Assembly: GCA_029961685.1 (NCBI GenBank)
Contig: JARWKL010000007.1
Location: forward strand, 13,339,013-13,403,012
Length of the DNA: 64,000 bases
Reading direction: 5' to 3'
DNA from: Aristolochia californica
Lineage: Eukaryota > Streptophyta > Magnoliopsida > Piperales > Aristolochiaceae
Part shown: in pieces, positions 24,858 through 38,356 of the stretch
Layout: every line of letters starts with the position of its first letter
Position numbering within the stretch: the stretch's first letter is position 1
Position numbers and translations under genes: made by a program
The notes under the pieces: model-generated
What the model was told of the DNA's origin: nothing
The model's input: the letters and a program-made list of their open reading frames with translations, nothing else
The model's database searches: none

Positions 24858-26205
24858 ATGTTAAAGATTCAAATGACTTATGGATCCAAAGCTTTAAACG
24901 AGAATAACAAACGCTCATTAAATTCTCAAGTGAACGTGCGGTGGGATATTTACCCGAGTCTAACAAGTCATAATTTTGCCCATTTTCAAAAATGTGATCT
25001 AACAATCATTGATGATTTTAAAGTGATTTATCATGCGTAACGGGCTATATTTTTGTATGAAATGACTTATGGATTGCAATTCAACACTCAGTTAAAAATC
25101 CTCTGCCACCAGTTTTTCCCGACGATTGCAAAAACTGAGATATAAAAACTAAAAAGAGCTTACAATCCCTAAAAATTACAGACACTCTTTGGAATTATCT
25201 CTCCCTACAATTGTGCATTGTGCTTTTCCATTTTAGATGTACACTTTTTTCTTAAATCAAAACTTTTACTTTTCGCTCTCCCTTCATCCCGAAAACAAAC
25301 AAGGCAAAAAGCTTACAAAAAAACGAAAATTTTATAGTTGATGTACGGAAAAAATTTAAAACAATAACAAATATAAATAATGAAAATTTATTCGCCCAAC
25401 ACAAATGAACACAAAAGATTTGTTATCCAATTTTGGGAAATTCCACTAGTTTAACCCTAATAGCTTGGAATTTTGCAAGAGAGAGATTTCATCCACACAT
25501 GTTTTTAAAATGGATATGCATGTTTGAAACATGTTAAAGATGCAAATGAGCTATGGATGCAAAGCTTTTAAAGAGAATAACAAACGCTCATTAAATTCTC
25601 AAGTGAACTTGCGGTGGGATATTTGCCCGAGTCAAACATGTCAATATTTTGCCCATTTGCAAAAAGCTGACATAATCATCATAGATGATTGTAATGTGAT
25701 TTATCATGCGTAACGGGCTATATTTTTGTATGAAATGACTTATGGATTGCAATTCAACACTCTGTTAAAAAATCCTCCGCAACCCATTTTTCCCGACGAT
25801 TGCAAAACCTGAGATATAAAAACGAAAAGGTGCTTACAATCCCTAAAAATTATAGACATTCTTTGGAATTATCTCCCTCTACACATGTGCATTGTGCGTT
25901 TCCGTTTCAGATGTACACATTTTTCTTAAATCAAAACTTCGAGTTTTTCGCTCCCCCTTCGTCCCGCAAACAAAAAAGGCAAATAGATCACAGCAAACTG
26001 AAAATTTCATAGTTGATGCGCGGAAAAAGTTTAAAACAATAAAAAAAGTAAATGAAGAAAATTTATTCACACACCACAAATGAACACAAAAGTTTTGTTA
26101 TCCAAGTTTGGGAAATTCCACTAGTCCAAAACTAATATCTTGGAATTTTACATGAAGCAGATTTTTTCTACACATGTCTTAAAAATGGGTGTGCATGCCA
26201 GAAAC
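24858..26205 (+). repeat. B (24858) and C (25531) of the first A'-B-C HOR
   Basis: B has GCTTTAAACGAG (near 24890) and GATGATTTTAAAG (near 25011). C has ATCTCCCTCTACAC and CCGCAAAC (near 25965). The first three states recur in the next HOR, so the two HORs are sisters. Confidence 0.87.
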
Positions 26206-28230
26206 ATGTTAAAGATTCAAATGACCTATGGATCCAAAGCTTTTAAAGAGAATAACAAACGCTCATTAAATTCTCAAGTGAACTTGCGGTGGGATATTTG
26301 CCCGAGTCAAACATGTCAATATTTTGCCCATTTGCAAAAAGCTGACATAACTAATCATAGATGATTGTAATGTGATTTATCATGCGTAACGGGCTATATT
26401 TTTGTACGAAATGACTTATGGATTGCAATTCAACACTCGGTTAAAAAATCCTCCGCAACCCGTTTTTCCCGACGATTGCAAAACCTGAGATATAAAAACG
26501 AAAAGGTGCTTACAATCCCTAAAAATTACAGACACTGTTTGGAATTATCTCTCCCTACAATTGTGCATTGTGCTTTTCCATTTTAGATGTACACTTTTTT
26601 CTTAAATCAGAACTTTGAGTTTTCGCTCCCCCTTCATCCCGTAAACAAAAAAGGCAAAAAAGATCACAACAAAATAAAAATTTTTTAGTTGATGTGTGGA
26701 AAATATTTAAAATAACAACTAATGTAAATAAAAAATATCTATTCACACACCACAAATGAACACAAAAGTTTTGTTATCCAAGTTTGGGAAATTCCATTAG
26801 TCCAACCCTATTAAGCTTGGAATTTTACATGAAGAAGATTTTTTCTACACATGTTGTAAAAATGGATATGCATGCTTGAAACATGTTAAAGATTCAAATG
26901 ACTTATGGATCCAAAGCTTTAAACGAGAATAACAAACGCTCATTAAATTCTCAAGTGAACGTGCGGTGGGATATTTACCCGAGTCTAACAAGTCATAATT
27001 TTGCCCATTTTCAAAAATGTGATCTAACAATCATTGATGATTTTAAAGTGATTTATCATGCGTAACGGGCTATATTTTTGTATGAAATGACTTATGGATT
27101 GCAATTCAACACTCAGTTAAAAATCCTCTGCCACCAGTTTTTCCCGACGATTGCAAAAACTGAGATATAAAAACTAAAAAGAGCTTACAATCGCTAAAAA
27201 TTACAGACACTCTTTGGAATTATCTCTCCCTACAATTGTGCATTGTGCTTTTCCATTTTAGATGTACACTTTTTTCTTAAATCAAAACTTTTACTTTTCG
27301 CTCTCCCTTCATCCCGAAAACAAACAAGGCAAAAAGCTTACAAAAAAACGAAAATTTTATAGTTGATGTACGGAAAAAATTTAAAACAATAACAAATATA
27401 AATAATGAAAATTTATTCGCCCAACACAAATGAACACAAAAGATTTGTTATCCAATTTTGGGAAATTCCACTAGTTTAACCCTAATAGCTTGGAATTTTG
27501 CAAGAGAGAGATTTCATCCACACATGTTTTTAAAATGGAGATGCATGTTTGAAACATGTTAAAGATGCAAATGAGCTATGGATGCAAAGCTTTTAAAGAG
27601 AATAACAAACGCTCATTAAATTCTCAAGTGAACTTGCGGTGGGATATTTGCCCGAGTCAAACATGTCAATATTTTGCCCATTTGCAAAAAGCTGACATAA
27701 TCATCATAGATGATTGTAATGTGATTTATCATGCGTAACGGGCTATATTTTTGTATGAAATGACTTATGGATTGCAATTCAACACTCTGTTAAAAAATCC
27801 TCCGCAACCCATTTTTCCCGACGATTGCAAAACCTGAGATATAAAAACGAAAAGGTGCTTACAATCCCTAAAAATTACAGACACTCTTTGGAATTATCTC
27901 CCTCTACACATGTGCATTGTGCGTTTCCGTTTCAGATGTACACATTTTTCTTAAATCAAAACTTCGAGTTTTTCGCTCTCCCTTCGTCCCGTAAACAAAA
28001 AAGGCAAATAGATCACAGCAAACTGAAAATTTCATAGTTGATGCGCGGAAAAAGTTTAAAACAATAAAAAAAGTAAATGAAGAAAATTTATTCACACACC
28101 ACAAATGAACACAAAAGTTTTGTTATCCAAGTTTGGGAAATTCCACTAGTCCAAAACTAATATCTTGGAATTTTACATGAAGCAGATTTTTTCTACACAT
28201 GTCTTAAAAATGGGTGTGCATGCCAGAAAC
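26206..28230 (+). repeat. A'-B-C HOR (A' 26206, B 26883, C 27556)
   Basis: 2,025 bp. It shares GCTTTAAACGAG and GATTTTAAAG in B and ATCTCCCTCTACAC in C with the preceding HOR. It has a private ATGTTGTAAAAATG near 26851 just before B. Confidence 0.88.
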
Positions 28231-30255
28231 GTGTTAAAGATTCAAATGACCTATGGATCCAAAGCTTTTAAAGAGAATAACAAACGCTCATTAAATTCTC
28301 AAGTGAACTTGCGGTGGGATATTTGCCCGAGTCAAACATGTCAATATTTTGCCCATTTGCAAAAAGCTGACATAACTAGTCATAGATGATTGTAATGTGA
28401 TTTATCATGCGTAACAGGCTATATTTTTGTACGAAATGACTTATGGATTGCAATTCAACACTCGGTTAAAAAATCCTCCGCAACCCGTTTTTCCCGACGA
28501 TTGCAAAACCTGAGACATAAAAACGAAAAGGTGCTTACAATCCCTAAAAATTACAGACACTGTTTGGAATTATCTCTCCCTACAATTGTGCATTGTGCTT
28601 TTCCATTTTAGATGTACACTTTTTTCTTAAATCAGAACTTTGAGTTTTCGCTCCCCCTTCATCCCGTAAACAAAAAAGGCAAAAAAGATCACAACAAAAT
28701 AAAAATTTTTTAGTTGATGTGTGGAAAATATTTAAAATAACAACTAATGTAAATAAAAAATATCTATTCACACACCACAAATGAACACAAAAGTTTTGTT
28801 ATCCAAGTTTGGGAAATTCCATTAGTCCAACCCTATTAAGCTTGGAATTTTACATGAGGGAGATTTTTTCTACACATGTTTTAAAAATGGATATGCATGC
28901 TTGAAACATGTTAAAGATTCAAATGACTTATGGATCCAAAGCTTTTAACGAGAATAACAAACGCTCACTAAATTCTCAAGTGAACGTGCGGTGGGATATT
29001 TACCCGAGTCTAACAAGTCATAATTTTGCCCATTTTCAAAAATGTGATCTAACAATCATTGATGATTGTAAAGTGATTTATCATGCGTAACGGGCTATAT
29101 TTTTGTATGAAATGACTTATGGATTGCAATTCAACACTCAGTTAAAAATCCTCTGCCACCAGTTTTTCCCGACGATTGCAAAAACTGAGATATAAAAACT
29201 AAAAAGAGCTTACAATCCCTAAAAATTACAGACACTCTTTGGAATTATCTCTCCCTACAATTGTGCATTGTGCTTTTCCATTTTAGATGTACACTTTTTT
29301 CTTAAATCAAAACTTTTACTTTTCGCTCTCCCTTCATCCCGAAAACAAACAAGGCAAAAAGCTTACAAAAAAACGAAAATTTTATAGTTGATGTGCGGAA
29401 AAAATTTAAAACAATAACAAATATAAATAATGAAAATTTATTCGCCCAACACAAATGAACACAAAAGATTTGTTATCCAATTTTGGGAAATTCCACTAGT
29501 TTAACCCTAATAGCTTGGAATTTTCCAAGAGAGAGATTTCATCCACACATGTTTTTAAAATGGAGATGCATGTTTGAAACATGTTAAAGATGCAAATGAG
29601 CTATGGATGCAAAGCTTTTAAAGAGAATAACAAACGCTCATTAAATTCTCAAGTGAACTTGCGGTGGGATATTTGCCCGAGTCAAACATGTCAATATTTT
29701 GCCCATTTGCAAAAAGCTGACATAATCATCATAGATGATTGTAATGTGATTTATCATGCGTAACGGGCTATATTTTTGTATGAAATGACTTATGGATTGC
29801 AATTCAACACTCTGTTAAAAAATCCTCCGCAACCCATTTTTCCCGACGATTGCAAAACCTGAGATATAAAAACGAAAAGGTGCTTACAATCCCTAAAAAT
29901 TACAGACACTCTTTGGAATTATCTCTCTCTACACATGTGCATTGTGCGTTTCCGTTTCAGATGTACACATTTTTCTTAAATCAAAACTTCGAGTTTTTCG
30001 CTCTCCCTTCGTCCCGTAAACAAAAAAGGCAAATAGATCACAGCAAACTGAAAATTTCATAGTTGATGCGCGGAAAAAGTTTAAAACAATAAAAAAAGTA
30101 AATGAAGAAAATTTATTCACACACCACAAATGAACACAAAAGTTTTGTTATCCAAGTTTGGGAAATTCCACTAGTCCAAAACTAATATCTTGGAATTTTA
30201 CATGAAGCAGATTTTTTCTACACATGTCTTAAAAATGGGTGTGCATGCCAGAAAC
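28231..30255 (+). repeat. A'-B-C HOR (A' 28231, B 28908, C 29581), GTG-start A'
   Basis: 2,025 bp. A' begins GTGTTAAAG instead of ATGTTAAAG and has ACTAGTCATAG (near 28376) and CGTAACAGGC. The next two HORs share all three. CTGAGACATAAAAACG (near 28510) is shared only with 30256. A private TTTTCCAAGAG lies near 29521. Confidence 0.88.
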
Positions 30256-32280
30256 GTGTTAAAGATTCAAATGACCTATGGATCCAAAGCTTTTAAAGAG
30301 AATAACAAACGCTCATTAAATTCTCAAGTGAACTTGCGGTGGGATATTTGCCCGAGTCAAACATGTCAATATTTTGCCCATTTGCAAAAAGCTGACATAA
30401 CTAGTCATAGATGATTGTAATGTGATTTATCATGCGTAACAGGCTATATTTTTGTACGAAATGACTTATGGATTGCAATTCAACACTCGGTTAAAAAATC
30501 CTCCGCAACCCGTTTTTCCCGACGATTGCAAAACCTGAGACATAAAAACGAAAAGGTGCTTACAATCCCTAAAAATTACAGACACTGTTTGGAATTATCT
30601 CTCCCTACAATTGTGCATTGTGCTTTTCCATTTTAGATGTACACTTTTTTCTTAAATCAGAACTTTGAGTTTTCGCTCCCCCTTCATCCCGTAAACAAAA
30701 AAGGCAAAAAAGATCACAACAAAATAAAAAAATTTTAGTTGATGTGTGGAAAATATTTAAAATAACAACTAATATAAATAAAAAATATCTATTCACACAC
30801 CACAAATGAACACAAAAGTTTTGTTATCCAAGTTTGGGAAATTCCATTAGTCCAACCCTATTAAGCTTGGAATTTTACATGAAGGAGATTTTTTCTACAC
30901 ATGTTTTAAAAATGGATTTGCATGCTTGAAACATGTTAAAGATTCAAATGACTTATGGATCCAAAGCTTTAAACGAGAATAACAAACGCTCACTAAATTC
31001 TCAAGTGAACGTGCGGTGGGATATTTACCCGAGTCTAACAAGTCATAATTTTGCCCATTTTCAAAAATGTGATCTAACAATCATTGATGATTGTAAAGTG
31101 ATTTATCATGCGTAACGGGCTATATTTTTGTATGAAATGACTTATGGATTGCAATTCAACACTCAGTTAAAAATCCTCTGCCACCAGTTTTTCCCGACGA
31201 TTGCAAAAACTGAGATATAAAAACTAAAAAGAGTTTACAATCCCTAAAAATTACAGACACTCTTTGGAATTATCTCTCCCTACAATTGTGCATTGTGCTT
31301 TTCCATTTTAGATGTACACTTTTTTCTTAAATCAAAACTTTTACTTTTCGCTCTCCCTTCATCCCGAAAACAAACAAGGCAAAAAGCTTACAAAAAAACG
31401 AAAATTTTATAGTTGATGTGCGGAAAAAATTTAAAACAATAACAAATATAAATAATGAAAATTTATTCGCCCAACACAAATGAACACAAAAGATTTGTTA
31501 TCCAATTTTGGGAAATTCCACTAGTTTAACCCTAATAGCTTGGAATTTTGCAAGAGAGAGATTTCATCCACACATGTTTTTAAAATGGAGATGCATGTTT
31601 GAAACATGTTAAAGATGCAAATGAGCTATGGATGCAAAGCTTTTAAAGAGAATAACAAACGCTCATTAAATTCTCAAGTGAACTTGCGGTGGGATATTTG
31701 CCCGAGTCAAACATGTCAATATTTTGCCCATTTGCAAAAAGCTGACATAATCATCATAGATGATTGTAATGTGATTTATCATGCGTAACGGGCTATATTT
31801 TTGTATGAAATGACTTATGGATTGCAATTCAACACTCTGTTAAAAAATCCTCCGCAACCCATTTTTCCCGACGATTGCAAAACCTGAGATATAAAAACGA
31901 AAAGGTGCTTACAATCCCTAAAAATTACAGACACTCTTTGGAATTATCTCTCTCTACACATGTGCATTGTGCATTTCCGTTTCAGATGTACACATTTTTC
32001 TTAAATCAAAACTTCGAGTTTTTCGCTCTCCCTTCGTCCTGTAAACAAAAAAGGCAAATAGATCACAGCAAACTGAAAATTTCATAGTTGATGCGCGGAA
32101 AAAGTTTAAAACAATAAAAAAAGTAAATGAAGAAAATTTATTCACACACCACAAATGAACACAAAAGTTTTGTTATCCAAGTTTGGGAAATTCCACTAGT
32201 CCAAAACTAATATCTTGGAATTTTACATGAAGCAGATTTTTTCTACACATGTCTTAAAAATGGGTGTGCATGCCAGAAAC
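30256..32280 (+). repeat. A'-B-C HOR (A' 30256, B 30933, C 31606), GTG-start A'
   Basis: 2,025 bp. It carries the GTG start, ACTAGTCATAG and CTGAGACATAAA. Near 30729 the A' 3' part reads AAAAAAATTTTAG rather than AAAATTTTTTAG, a state that reappears at 47816 and 53911. B has GCTTTAAACGAG, like the HORs at 24182 and 26206. Confidence 0.88.
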
Positions 32281-34305
32281 GTGTTAAAGATTCAAATGAC
32301 CTATGGATCCAAAGCTTTTAAAGAGAATAACAAACGCTCATTAAATTCTCAAGTGAACTTGCGGTGGGATATTTGCCCGAGTCAAACATGTCAATATTTT
32401 GCCCATTTGCAAAAAGCTGACATAACTAGTCATAGATGATTGTAATGTGATTTATCATGCGTAACAGGCTATATTTTTGTACGAAATGACTTATGGATTG
32501 CAATTCAACACTCGGTTAAAAAATCCTCCGCAACCCGTTTTTCCCGACGATTGCAAAACCTGAGATATAAAAACGAAAAGGTGCTTACAATCCCTAAAAA
32601 TTACAGACACTGTTTGGAATTATCTCTCCCTACAATTGTGCATTGTGCTTTTCTATTTTAGATGTACACTTTTTTCTTAAATCAGAACTTTGAGTTTTCG
32701 CTCCCCCTTCATCCCGTAAACAAAAAAGGCAAAAAAGATCACAACAAAATAAAAATTTTTTAGTTGATGTGTGGAAAATATTTAAAATAACAACTAATGT
32801 AAATAAAAAATATCTATTCACACACCACAAATGAACACAAAAGTTTTGTTATCCAAGTTTGGGAAATTCCATTAGTCCAACCCTATTAAGCTTGGAATTT
32901 TACATGAGGGAGATTTTTTCTACACATGTTTTAAAAATGGATTTGCATGCTTGAAACATGTTAAAGATTCAAATGACTTATGGATCCAAAGCTTTTAACG
33001 AGAATAACAAACGCTCACTAAATTCTCAAGTGAACGTGCGGTGGGATATTTACCCGAGTCTAACAAGTCATAATTTTGCCCATTTTCAAAAATGTGATCT
33101 AACAATCATTGATGATTGTAAAGTGATTTATCATGCGTAACGGGCTATATTTTTGTATGAAATGACTTATGGATTGCAATTCAACACTCAGTTAAAAATC
33201 CTCTGCCACCAGTTTTTCCCGACGATTGCAAAAACTGAGATATAAAAACTAAAAAGAGTTTACAATCCCTAAAAATTATAGACACTCTTTGGAATTATCT
33301 CTCCCTACAATTGTGCATTGTGCTTTTCCATTTTAGATGTACACTTTTTTCTTAAATCAAAACTTTTACTTTTCGCTCTCCCTTCATCCCGAAAACAAAC
33401 AAAGCAAAAAGCTTACAAAAAAACGAAAATTTTATAGTTGATGTGCGGAAAAAATTTAAAACAATAACAAATATAAATAATGAAAATTTATTCGCCCAAC
33501 ACAAATGAACACAAAAGATTTGTTATCCAATTTTGGGAAATTCCACTAGTTTAACCCTAATAGCTTGGAATTTTGCAAGAGAGAGATTTCATCCACACAT
33601 GTTTTTAAAATGGAGATGCATGTTTGAAACATGTTAAAGATGCAAATGAGCTATGGATGCAAAGCTTTTAAAGAGAATAACAAACGCTCATTAAATTCTC
33701 AAGTGAACTTGCGGTGGGATATTTGCCCGAGTCAAACATGTCAATATTTTGCCCATTTGCAAAAAGCTGACATAATCATCATAGATGATTGTAATGTGAT
33801 TTATCATGCGTAACGGGCTATATTTTTGTATGAAATGACTTATGGATTGCAATTCAACACTCTGTTAAAAAATCCTCCGCAACCCATTTTTCCCGACGAT
33901 TGCAAAACCTGAGATATAAAAACGAAAAGGTGCTTACAATCCCTAAAAATTACAGACACTCTTTGGAATTATCTCTCTCTACACATGTGCATTGTGCGTT
34001 TCCGTTTCAGATGTACACATTTTTCTTAAATCAAAACTTCGAGTTTTTCGCTCTCCCTTCGTCCCGTAAACAAAAAAGGCAAATAGATCACAGCAAACTG
34101 AAAATTTCATAGTTGATGCGCGGAAAAAGTTTAAAACAATAAAAAAAGTAAATGAAGAAAATTTATTCACACACCACAAATGAACACAAAAGTTTTGTTA
34201 TCCAAGTTTGGGAAATTCCACTAGTCCAAAACTAATATCTTGGAATTTTACATGAAGCAGATTTTTTCTACACATGTCTTAAAAATGGGTGTGCATGCCA
34301 GAAAC
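32281..34305 (+). repeat. A'-B-C HOR (A' 32281, B 32958, C 33631), GTG-start A'
   Basis: 2,025 bp. Third and last of the GTG-start group. B shares AGAGTTTACAATCC (near 33255) with the preceding HOR. A private TTTTCTATTTTAG lies near 32649. Confidence 0.88.
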
Positions 34306-36330
34306 ATGTTAAAGATTCAAATGACCTATGGATCCAAAGCTTTTAAAGAGAATAACAAACGCTCATTAAATTCTCAAGTGAACTTGCGGTGGGATATTTG
34401 CCCGAGTCAAACATGTCAATATGTTGCCCATTTGCAAAAAGCTGACATAACTAATCATAGATGATTGTAATGTGATTTATCATGCGTAACGGGCTATATT
34501 TTTGTGCGAAATGACTTATGGATTGCAATTCAACACTCGGCTAAAAAATCCTCCGCAACCCGTTTTTCCCGACGATTGCAAAACCTGAGATATAAAAACG
34601 AAAAGGTGCTTACAATCCCTAAAAATTACAGACACTGTTTGGAATTATCTCTCCCTACAATTGTGCATTGTGCTTTTCCATTTTAGATGTACACTTTTTT
34701 CTTAAATCAGAACTTTGAGTTTTCGCTCCCCCTTCATCCCGTAAACAAAAAAGGCAAAAAAGATCACAACAAAATAAAAATTTTTTAGTTGATGTGTGGA
34801 AAATATTTAAAATAACAACTAATGTAAATAAAAAATATCTATTCACACACCACAAATGAACACAAAAGTTTTGTTATCCAAGTTTGGGAAATTCCATTAG
34901 TCCAACCCTATTAAGCTTGGAATTTTACATGAGGGAGATTTTTTCTACACATGTTTTAAAAATGGATATGCATGCTTGAAACATGTTAAAGATTCAAATG
35001 ACTTATGGATCCAAAGCTTTTAACGAGAATAACAAACGCTCATTAAATTCTCAAGTGAACGTGCGCTGGGATATTTACCCGAGTCTAACAAGTCATAATT
35101 TTGCCCATTTTCAAAAATGTGATCTAACAATCATTGATGATTGTAAAGTGATTTATCATGCGTAACGGGCTATATTTTTGCATGAAATGACTTATGGATT
35201 GCAATTCAACACTCAGTTAAAAATCCTCTGCCACCAGTTTTTCCCGACGATTGCAAAAACTGAGATATAAAAACTAAAAAGAGCTTACAATCCCTAAAAA
35301 TTACAGACACTCTTTGGAATTATCTCTCCCTACAATTGTGCATTGTGCTTTTCCATTTTAGATGTACACTTTTTTCTTAAATCAAAACTTTTACTTTTCG
35401 CTCTCCCTTCATCCCGAAAACAAACAAGGCAAAAAGCTTACAAAAAAACGAAAATTTTATAGTTGATGTACGGAAAAAATTTAAAACAATAACAAATATA
35501 AATAATGAAAATTTATTCGCCCAACACAAATGAACACAAAAGATTTGTTATCCAATTTTGGGAAATTCCACTAGTTTAACCCTAATAGCTTGGAATTTTG
35601 CAAGAGAGAGATTTCATCCACACATGTTTTTAAAATGGATATGCATGTTTGAAACATGTTAAAGATTCAAATGAGCTATGGATGCAAAGCTTTTAAAGAG
35701 AATAACAAACGCTCATTAAATTCTCAAGTGAACTTGCGGTGGGATATTTGCCCGAGTCAAACATGTCAATATTTTGCCCATTTGCAAAAAGCTGACATAA
35801 TCATCATAGATGATTGTAATGTGATTTATCATGCGTAACGGGCTATATTTTTGTATGAAATGACTTATGGATTGCAATTCAACACTCTGTTAAAAAATCC
35901 TCCGCAACCCATTTTTCCCGACGATTGCAAAACCTGAGATATAAAAACGAAAAGGTGCTTACAATCCCTAAAAATTACAGACACTCTTTGGAATTATCTC
36001 TCTCTACACATGTGCATTGTGCGTTTCCGTTTCAGATGTACACATTTTTCTTAAATCAAAACTTCGAGTTTTTCGCTCTCCCTTCGTCCCGTAAACAAAA
36101 AAGGCAAATAGATCACAGCAAACTGAAAATTTCATAGTTGATGCGCGGAAAAAGTTTAAAACAATAAAAAAAGTAAATGAAGAAAATTTATTCACACACC
36201 ACAAATGAACACAAAAGTTTTGTTATCCAAGTTTGGGAAATTCCACTAGTCCAAAACTAATATCTTGGAATTTTACATGAAGCAGATTTTTTCTACACAT
36301 GTCTTAAAAATGGGTGTGCATGCCAGAAAC
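34306..36330 (+). repeat. A'-B-C HOR (A' 34306, B 34983, C 35656), first of a duplicated pair
   Basis: 2,025 bp. A' has AATATGTTGCCC (near 34419), TTGTGCGAAATG and CTCGGCTAAAAAATC. B has GTGCGCTGGGAT (near 35061). The next HOR carries exactly the same set and no other HOR does. C has a private AAGATTCAAATGAGC. Confidence 0.9.
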
Positions 36331-38356
36331 ATGTTAAAGATTCAAATGACCTATGGATCCAAAGCTTTTAAAGAGAATAACAAACGCTCATTAAATTCTC
36401 AAGTGAACTTGCGGTGGGATATTTGCCCGAGTCAAACATGTCAATATGTTGCCCATTTGCAAAAAGCTGACATAACTAATCATAGATGATTGTAATGTGA
36501 TTTATCATGCGTAACGGGCTATATTTTTGTGCGAAATGACTTATGGATTGCAATTCAACACTCGGCTAAAAAATCCTCCGCAACCCGTTTTTCCCGACGA
36601 TTGCAAAACCTGAGATATAAAAACGAAAAGGTGCTTACAATCCCTAAAAATTACAGACAGTGTTTGGAATTATCTCTCCCTACAATTGTGCATTGTGCTT
36701 TTCCATTTTAGATGTACACTTTTTTCTTAAATCAGAACTTTGAGTTTTCGCTCCCCCTTCATCCCGTAAACAAAAAAGGCAAAAAAGATCACAACAAAAT
36801 AAAAATTTTTTAGTTGATGTGTGGAAAATATTTAAAATAACAACTAATGTAAATAAAAAATATCTATTCACACACCACAAATGAACACAAAAGTTTTGTT
36901 ATCCAAGTTTGGGAAATTCCATTAGTCCAACCCTATTAAGCTTGGAATTTTACATGAGGGAGATTTTTTCTACACATGTTTTAAAAATGGATATGCATGC
37001 TTGAAACATGTTAAAGATTCAAATGACTTATGGATCCAAAGCTTTTAACGAGAATAACAAACGCTCATTAAATTCTCAAGTGAACGTGCGCTGGGATATT
37101 TACCCGAGTCTAACAAGTCATAATTTTGCCCATTTTCAAAAATGTGATCTAACAATCATTGATGATTGTAAAGTGATTTATCATGCGTAACGGGCTATAT
37201 TTTTGTATGAAATGACTTATGGATTGCAATTCAACACTCAGTTAAAAATCCTCTGCCACCAGTTTTTCCCGACGATTGCAAAAACTGAGATATAAAAACT
37301 AAAAAGAGCTTACAATCCCTAAAAATTACAGACACTCTTTGGAATTATCTCTCCCTACAATTGTGCATTGTGCTTTTCCATTTTAGATGTACACTTTTTT
37401 CTTAAATCAAAACTTTTACTTTTCGCTCTCCCTTCATCCCGAAAACAAACAAGGCAAAAAAGCTTACAAAAAAACGAAAATTTTATAGTTGATGTACGGA
37501 AAAAATTTAAAACAATAACAGATATAAATAATGAAAATTTATTCGCCCAACACAAATGAACACAAAAGATTTGTTATCCAATTTTGGGAAATTCCACTAG
37601 TTTAACCCTAATAGCTTGGAATTTTGCAAGAGAGAGATTTCATCCACACATGTTTTTAAAATGGAGATGCATGTTTGAAACATGTTAAAGATGCAAATGA
37701 GCTATGGATGCAAAGCTTTTAAAGAGAATAACAAACGCTCATTAAATTCTCAAGTGAACTTGCGGTGGGATATTTGCCCGAGTCAAACATGTCAATATTT
37801 TGCCCATTTGCAAAAAGCTGACATAATCATCATAGATGATTGTAATGTGATTTATCATGCGTAACGGGCTATATTTTTGTATGAAATGACTTATGGATTG
37901 CAATTCAACACTCTGTTAAAAAATCCTCCGCAACCCATTTTTCTCGACGATTGCAAAACCTGAGATATAAAAACGAAAAGGTGCTTACAATCCCTAAAAA
38001 TTACAGACACTCTTTGGAATTATCTCTCTCTACACATGTGCATTGTGCGTTTCCGTTTCAGATGTACACATTTTTCTTAAATCAAAACTTCGAGTTTTTC
38101 GCTCTCCCTTCGTCCCGTAAACAAAAAAGGCAAATAGATCACAGCAAACTGAAAATTTCATAGTTGATGCGCGGAAAAAGTTTAAAACAATAAAAAAAGT
38201 AAATGAAGAAAATTTATTCACACACCACAAATGAACACAAAAGTTTTGTTATCCAAGTTTGGGAAATTCCACTAGTCCAAAACTAATATCTTGGAATTTT
38301 ACATGAAGCAGATTTTTTCTACACTTGTCTTAAAAATGGGTGTGCATGCCAGAAAC
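36331..38356 (+). repeat. A'-B-C HOR (A' 36331, B 37008, C 37682), second of the duplicated pair
   Basis: 2,026 bp. It shares all four marker variants with 34306-36330. B additionally has GGCAAAAAAGC (near 37453) and AACAGATATAAA (near 37516), which otherwise occur only in region V B monomers. It therefore links regions III and V. Confidence 0.9.
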
